Part shown: positions 57,901 through 64,000 of the stretch, piece after piece | Position numbering within the stretch: the first letter of the stretch is position 1 | Layout of the letters: the number at the start of each line of letters is the position of its first letter | DNA from: Spirodela intermedia | Taxonomy: Eukaryota; Streptophyta; Magnoliopsida; Alismatales; Araceae | DNA: 64,000 bases | Reading direction: 5' to 3' | Assembly: GCA_902729315.2 (NCBI GenBank) | Contig: LR746272.1 | Coordinates: 8,364,327 to 8,428,326, forward strand | Program-made: the position numbers and the translations under genes | Notes under the pieces: generated by a model | The model's database searches: none | What the model was told of the DNA's origin: nothing | What the model saw: only the letters and a program-made list of their open reading frames with translations

Positions 57901-60900
57901 TTTCACAAGGGAGCTTGAGTCATTTTTTACAAATTTTGGTATTACATTTTTTAAAAAATAGCAATACATGAATTTTGACCATGTGGGCAAGTACACTTGT
58001 CAATACAAACTTAGATAGGTTGATGGAGAGATAGTCTTATTACTTACCTAAAAAAATTGTACCCATATAAAATTAGATTATGAAACTAAAATTAAATTAC
58101 ATAAAATTAGATTATGAAACTAAAATTAAATTACACTTGTTCCATCTCAATTTATAAATGGCTCGAGCTTAGATTTTCATGATTTATCTCATTGCGTAGC
58201 TCTCACTTTACACATTGTACAACTTTATTAAACATATTTGAATTTATGCATACACTAATTTAAATATTATTGAAGTGAGTAGTGGTTTGGTCAAAACTCC
58301 TTTTAGCTCATTGCTACCCAAAAACTTGAGAAAGCACAATGATATAGGAAGAAGGGAGGAGAAGTGATATTAGATTTAATCATTTTATTAAGGTTATGCA
58401 CTTTCCAAAGTTTGGTTCCTGCTTAGTTAGTGATGTTCCTAAGCATAAAAATCTGTGAATATTATATATCCTTGATTTCATTCAAACATAAAATCACATC
58501 TAAATAATATCACAGTAATATAAATACTATGGAGCAAACTCTTGACTTACATTTCATGAGAGGGTCAAAACACCACACCAGCCCAAATATCACTGCTACA
58601 CTCTTCTATATTTGAACTTTCTATATGGCAAAGTAGCTTGTAATCAAGACCTAAAATTTAATGGTACTCATTCTTGTTGTATACACATTTTAAGTAACTT
58701 AACATATTCACTCTATTTGGAATAACTTGAAACAAATTGCTCCTTGGTGATCCATCCAAACCAAACACATTATTTTGTGATGTTGAATTGGCTTCATGGC
58801 AGTTTGCCATAAAATGATTCATATGGCTAGTATATTATGAATCCCATCTCATAATGTGTATGTTTTATCAGTACTATAAATGTTACTTCCCTGATCACTT
58901 CATAACATGTTATTTGCATGTGACTCTAATGACATCTCTAGCATGCTTAACATCTTGCATATGCTTTGGTTGCCCGAAGTTTTATACTTACCACACAAAC
59001 TACATATATCACATACATATACACCCTTCAAATGCATTGACATGAGGGTTAAATCTAACATTCAACATATGCATTGAAATGGGTTAGAACTAACACTAAC
59101 ACACTACATATGCATTGACATGTGGGTAGAATTAATCAGTATTTAAACTTCAATAATTGTGCTCACCTTGTTTGTTCTACAAGTCTTAGCCTTGGTTTTC
59201 CTCGACAACATCATACAATCTTCTTGTTGAAGAAATTTATTATTACCTAAAAGAGTTGTGTTCCCATAACATGAGAGTTTCACACATTTTTTTCTTTTTT
59301 TAGATATAAGGTTAATTGGCCTTGACCTTTGGATGCACAACTTGATGGCACACATAGAACATTGGGGCTAATGATTAACAATGAAGATAACATGATTACA
59401 TGTTGATCTCATTCCACACCTATTATGTGCCACATGCAATCATCTATATTGCACCAACATCATATTGCCCCATGCCTATAACCTCTCTTGAGCCTCTCTT
59501 TTTCTTGGTTTAGTTGTTTACTCTAAGTGTATTCTATCTTGTCACATCTTGCCAACATGTAATATTTGTATACATAATATCTCTCATGAACCTCACTCTA
59601 GTGTAATGATACCATCAGCCTATGATGCACGCATCTTGTGACCCTTGCTTCAAGTGGTGTCACTTGCTTGACCCACACTTGCATACACATGAGTTAGTTG
59701 TGCAAGCCATGATGTGCCAATGCTTGCTGCTATACATCACATCATTCTAATACACACCTCTTGCATGTGTCTACACCTAGAATGTGCAATGAATGTATTG
59801 TGGTGCACATGCCCACATACATGTCAACCTAATTTTGGCAACAAGGTTACATGTGTTATAACATTGTTCCTCAAAGTGCAAAGGGCCACACACATCCCTA
59901 AGCATGTTATCAAAAAGTGATTAAATGATGATTGTTTTGAATAAATTGACCATGTCATGTGAGACTATTTATGATGGCCACCCACATCTTAATACATGCT
60001 TCCTGTTTGTAATATAAATGGCTAATTACACATTATAAGTTATTGCCATAGCTATATATCCATCGTGCTTTTATCTAATAGTTTTTTTAAAATAAAGTTT
60101 GAAACTTTTTATCAACCAAGCAAATTTTGAAAGTTGATAAACTTTAAAATAAATATGATATTTTGCATCCATCTAGTTTTAGAATCATGATTTAATATTC
60201 TTTGTTATAAAATTATATGTATGATGTTTTCACGATGACAAAGAAGTTTTAGAAGATTAAATTATGCTTAGTTCATAATATACATGATATGAAAGTACTC
60301 CATTATCATTTGTAACACTAATGATAATAGTTCATATAATAAATCAATAAACATACTACTAAATATTAATGTTGAATTTATATACATGATTGATCTCATT
60401 ATGTGAAATTATCATATTATATATTGATGTAGAAGATGCTAACATTTAACAAATATGCCAAAGTGAGAGTAATGACAAACACATCAAAATTTATGACACA
60501 ATAAGAAGTAAAATGTGAGTATGAAAGGCTACCAAGTCTATTGTGTACTTGTTACACTAGAACATTACTTTTGAATGATATTAGTATCACTTTAATCCAT
60601 TGAATTTAGATTATTTATTTAGTCAAACATGACTTTTAGATATTATAGAATATATCTTATAAAATCATTTTAGATATGTTAAATTATTGAAATCATAATT
60701 ATAAATATTGAGATCATCAAAGATGTTAACTTGATAGTCATAGTTTATTTGAGATGATTTGAATAAGATTTGACTATTACATCATCTTCTTATCAAGATA
60801 TCTGATATCAGCCATGTCTTAACAATATCAAATTTGTATTAGTTGTGCTCTTTTGACATTGGATCCTTGATAAATCAATGTGAATTTGTCTTGATTTAGA

Positions 60901-62150
60901 TACAAATGTCTAATAATAAATGAGCCACATATTAATTTCTCTTGAGTATATCAAAATTGATTTAATGTCATGTGGGATTCATTTCTCAATTGTTTACATT
61001 AGTGTTATTTTAGATAAAATAATTTCTAAAAATCATGAAGATCTAAGAAATTTTTTGTATAAATGTTTTGTATAGATATCACAATCTTCTAATGGTCATA
61101 TTGAGACACAATAATTATCATTTTTATTTGAACTACCTCGAGTTTTGCATTGTCTTTATCTAATTTTAAACAAGAGATTTTGATATTTGTGCTAACAATT
61201 CAAATAATATAAATGTATTAATTCAAGTAAGACTACAAGAATATTGAATGACCTTCCTTAACCTAATATAAACTTAAAAAACTTTTAATCCATTGTTAGA
61301 ATTACAATAAGAAGAAGATGTCTACAAGTCAATATATATAATTTCTTCATTGGATATTTTGAAAAACTTGAAATGTATATTATTTCTAGAGCATTACCTA
61401 TGGTGAACTCTTTTCATATCTATTATGAGAAAACTTGTGTTTAAATTATTTTTAATCACACATGAAATTTGTCTCATTAAATAATTATTGACTTTTTAGA
61501 GATGTGAGTCTAGAAAATAATTTCTAAGTGAAATTATGAGAGTTAAGTCCATTAATCAATGGTGTGTGATCAAAGGATCAAATCCAATGAAACTCACTAA
61601 CAAAGTTGTTATTAGATAGTGGACACAGGTAATAAATTGAATCACTATAAACATATTTGAATGTTATAATTGTCAACTTAGAGAATAGATATGAAACACA
61701 AGAGAAAACCAATTTAAACACACTGAAAGCAGGTTATGTGGAAATAGATATAAAAACATACTAATTCAACTCCTTTGTCCTTGATTTTAGCATAAGTCAG
61801 AATTTAACATTTGTTAATAGAAATCAATAGATAATAATTAAGTATTATTTTGAAGGTATACTATGATTATTTTCAATTAGCTAGAAAAATTCATCAACTA
61901 GAATATACTATTATTCAAGTCAAGTAGACCATATTAACAAACTTATGACATTTTTTAATATCAGGTGAAGGTAAGAGAATTTGTTTCCCACATATGGACT
62001 ATTAACAACACATTTAAGACCTGATTTTATCGATTTTTTTTTATATAATGATGGCAAAAGTGTAGTCTATTTAAAAATAACTTTGAAATGGAAAATACTG
62101 AGATAAATTATTTAATATTATTTTTATTAAAAATATTATTGTCAACTGTT
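57901..62150. other. AT-rich intergenic DNA
   Basis: About 4.2 kb of AT-rich, CpG-poor sequence without any supported gene. The text between 59,400 and 59,900, rich in CATG, CACA and TGTG, is similar in style to 5,700-6,060, as if both came from the same kind of decayed repeat. A direct repeat of about 35 bases occurs at 58,065-58,135 (acataaaattagattatgaa and following). Confidence 0.5.
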
Positions 62151-62169
62151 ATTCCTACAGATGACACCA

Positions 62170-62279
62170 AGACCTGTTCAGATCAGCCTGCAGCCTAGTC
62201 TCTTAGTTTCAGTTCTTCTCGGCGGATTGATTCTCGCAGAAGTCTCCTCCGGTGGGCGCTTCCCTCTCTGCGAGCTCCG
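62170..62279 (+). other. Probable 5' UTR exon of the DnaJ gene
   Basis: The base composition changes sharply near 62,160. A GC-richer stretch ends at GAGCTCCG followed by the donor GTGAGT at 62280. The matching acceptor CTTCTCAG ends at 62888, 23 bases before the DnaJ start codon. The gene thus seems to have a 609-base intron in its leader. The true transcription start is not known. Confidence 0.55.
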
Positions 62280-62911
62280 GTGAGTCGTCGAAACCAATGA
62301 GATTGTTTGCTTCTTCGCCGTATTTGCGCTCTAGCAAAGACAGCTCAGAATACCGACATGGGAAAGTAGAGGTCGTCTTGAAGACATGATTTACAAACGC
62401 AGTGGGATTTGCAATCCTTGCTTTATCTGGTTGATCAATTCTGTGCTAACGATTATGCAGAGTAGTGACGTAAAACTGGTTTATTGGAATCGACGTCTGT
62501 TTTGAATTTTTGGATATGTTGGTCATGCCGTTATTTTCTAGGAATAATTTATCACTTTAGTTTTCTTTGCGGAAATTGGAAAGCACGGATGATAGTTTTC
62601 CAATTTCCTTTCATTCAAAACCTCGTGCTTAGCCCGAACTTTTCGCTAAATTGTGAGTCATCCACCTCGGTTAGGCATCGTTGAATACGCTGATAGTTTT
62701 GTTGATCTGAGGATTTTTCATCCACACTACCACTCCTTACAAGGAATGTCTCTGTTCTGTTTCGCGCACATCATGTTTTAAACGTTCTTGAATATATTCA
62801 AGTGGCACATCTTTCTAGTCGTTCTCGAATATATTGTACTTCTTATTTTTTGCATTGATTCTTTATTTTTGATTTTTCATCTTCTCAGATTTATTCCTAG
62901 GAATCCTGATC

Positions 62912-63385
62912 ATGGTGAAAGAGACTGAATATTATGACGTTCTGGGAGTCAACTATAATGCCTCTGCTTCGGAGATTAAGAAGGCATATTACATCAAGGT
63001 ACTGGAAGCTCTCAATTTTTTTTTAAGCAATCGAGAAACTGTTCTTCCTAGTCGTTGAATTTCAGGGGGAAACCATTTATCTCATCTAGAATTTGAAGCA
63101 ACCATGGTTCGTTGCTACATATTATCTGGGGATCGGTGGTCTCTCTTTCTATTTTCATTGAATTTAATGCGTTTTTTTACTGATAAATAACTTTTAGGAA
63201 CGTGATCTTAACATTCTAGTTTCCAGGGGATAAATTTTCTAACCTGTGCTTGTATAGTCATGCAATATAGAACACAGTGTTCTTTCGTGGAGTCAGTAAG
63301 AGTGTTTTTGTATCTTATTTTGCAGGCAAGGGTAGTTCATCCTGACAAAAATCCTGGGGATCCCAAAGCAGCCCATAACTTTCAG
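62912..63385 (+). CDS. DnaJ (HSP40) co-chaperone, DNAJ10-like, 5' part only
   Basis: J-domain proteins stimulate HSP70 ATPase and hand over substrates. Two exons are visible: 62912-62998 (29 codons, MVKETEYYDVLGVNYNASAS...) and 63326-63385 (20 codons, ARVVHPDKNPGDPKAAHNFQ), joined in phase 0. The HPD tripeptide that contacts HSP70 is intact. The start MVKETEYYDVLGV and KKAYYIKAR...HPDKNP closely match the plant family of Arabidopsis DNAJ10 and relatives, which carry a DNAJ-X region after the J domain. No later exon could be found up to base 64,000, so the gene continues beyond the window and 63,386-64,000 is intron. The call of family is firm; the exact member is not. Confidence 0.92.
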
Positions 63386-64000
63386 GTACGCCACGCATTT
63401 GTGTTGTCCAGGTAATTTATCTCAATGCTTGAAAATTTTCGTTGAATCTTATCTGGGGATGGTTCGCTTCTCAAGTTTTCGAAGGAAATATGTTTTTGTC
63501 GCATCATTTTATATTGGTTGGCCTCCAAGAAAATCTTAGAGGCCTGAAACCATGTAGTTGGCTTTGGGGATGCGATGAAGTGATTAATTGCAAGTAATTT
63601 TGATCCTGAATCATGTGATTTGAGTCTTCTTGATAGTTTTCCCCGAGCGCCGCAAGTACTTTAATCTTGCTTTCTGGAAGAATCAGATGATTCTCATTAG
63701 AATCCGAAATTATTTGGAACACATTACTATAATCATCCTATGCTCCACTTCACTGGAAATGTGCTGCAGAGGTCTTTGTGCGACTCAATGTGTTCATCGA
63801 GTTTTTACTTTGGGATTTCAGATATGCATGTTTCCAAGAAATTGAAGTCGATTACCATAATCTTTTACTTGGATTTGTATATTCACCTATCGGAAGGACC
63901 TGTTTTAATTATATATTTTTCCCATCTCCCGGGGCCTTCCAGTATGTGACAAGCTGTTGCTTGTGCATCCCTTCTTTTTTCCAAAACATTAATGTGATGA
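63386..64000 (+). other. Intron of the DnaJ gene
   Basis: A donor GTACGC follows the second coding exon. No sequence like the next expected part of a J domain (GEAYQVLSDP) appears before the window ends, so this is taken as intron. Confidence 0.6.

Overview
This is plant nuclear DNA from an angiosperm. The genes have many short exons with GT-AG introns and belong to plant-specific families (LOB/LBD, PLS-class PPR, BAHD acyltransferase, oleosin, group S1 bZIP with a sucrose-control uORF). GC-rich gene islands alternate with long AT-rich stretches in which CpG looks scarce. GC-rich coding exons and many (CT/GA)n microsatellites would suit a monocot, but I cannot name the species. All gene models below were spliced by eye from reading frame, splice dinucleotides and remembered family sequence; no alignment was run.

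Layout. (1) Bases 1 to about 26,110 hold two diverged copies of one segment containing an LBD gene and a PPR gene, all on the minus strand. Copy 1 has an intact LBD (463-1021) and a broken PPR (9994-11338). Copy 2 has an almost identical LBD (17584-18144) and an intact PPR (24434-26110). Between them lie a four-exon fragment of a WDR82/Swd2-type WD40 gene (about 11,375-12,064, plus) and an oleosin gene (13151-13531, minus). AT-rich DNA fills the rest. (2) Bases 26,485-39,504 are a compact run of minus-strand genes: CDT2 (16 exons), calreticulin (15 exons, with the ER-retention signal split over a 12-nt last exon) and an atypical bHLH factor of the bHLH110/68 type (7 exons). (3) Bases 39,505-53,500 hold a two-exon BAHD acyltransferase (44123-46552, minus), many microsatellites and several open frames I cannot assign. 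(4) A group S1 bZIP gene (54038-54499, plus) has three overlapping uORFs, including the conserved sucrose-control peptide. (5) Bases 54,500-62,150 are mostly AT-rich. The window ends inside a DnaJ gene (from 62912, plus).

How the genes relate. The neighbours do not form a pathway, but several carry readable regulatory signals. Calreticulin, an ER chaperone, has an exact ER-stress element and a UPRE-like core upstream. CDT2, the substrate receptor for replication-coupled destruction by CUL4-DDB1, has E2F-type sites beside its start codon. The bZIP has the sucrose-sensing uORF. The oleosin coats seed oil bodies. I saw no rRNA, convincing tRNA or CRISPR array, and no undescribed multi-gene system. 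The most unusual points are the split HDEL micro-exon, the patchwork identity between the duplicated copies (suggesting gene conversion), and the PPR/WD40 fragment junction.
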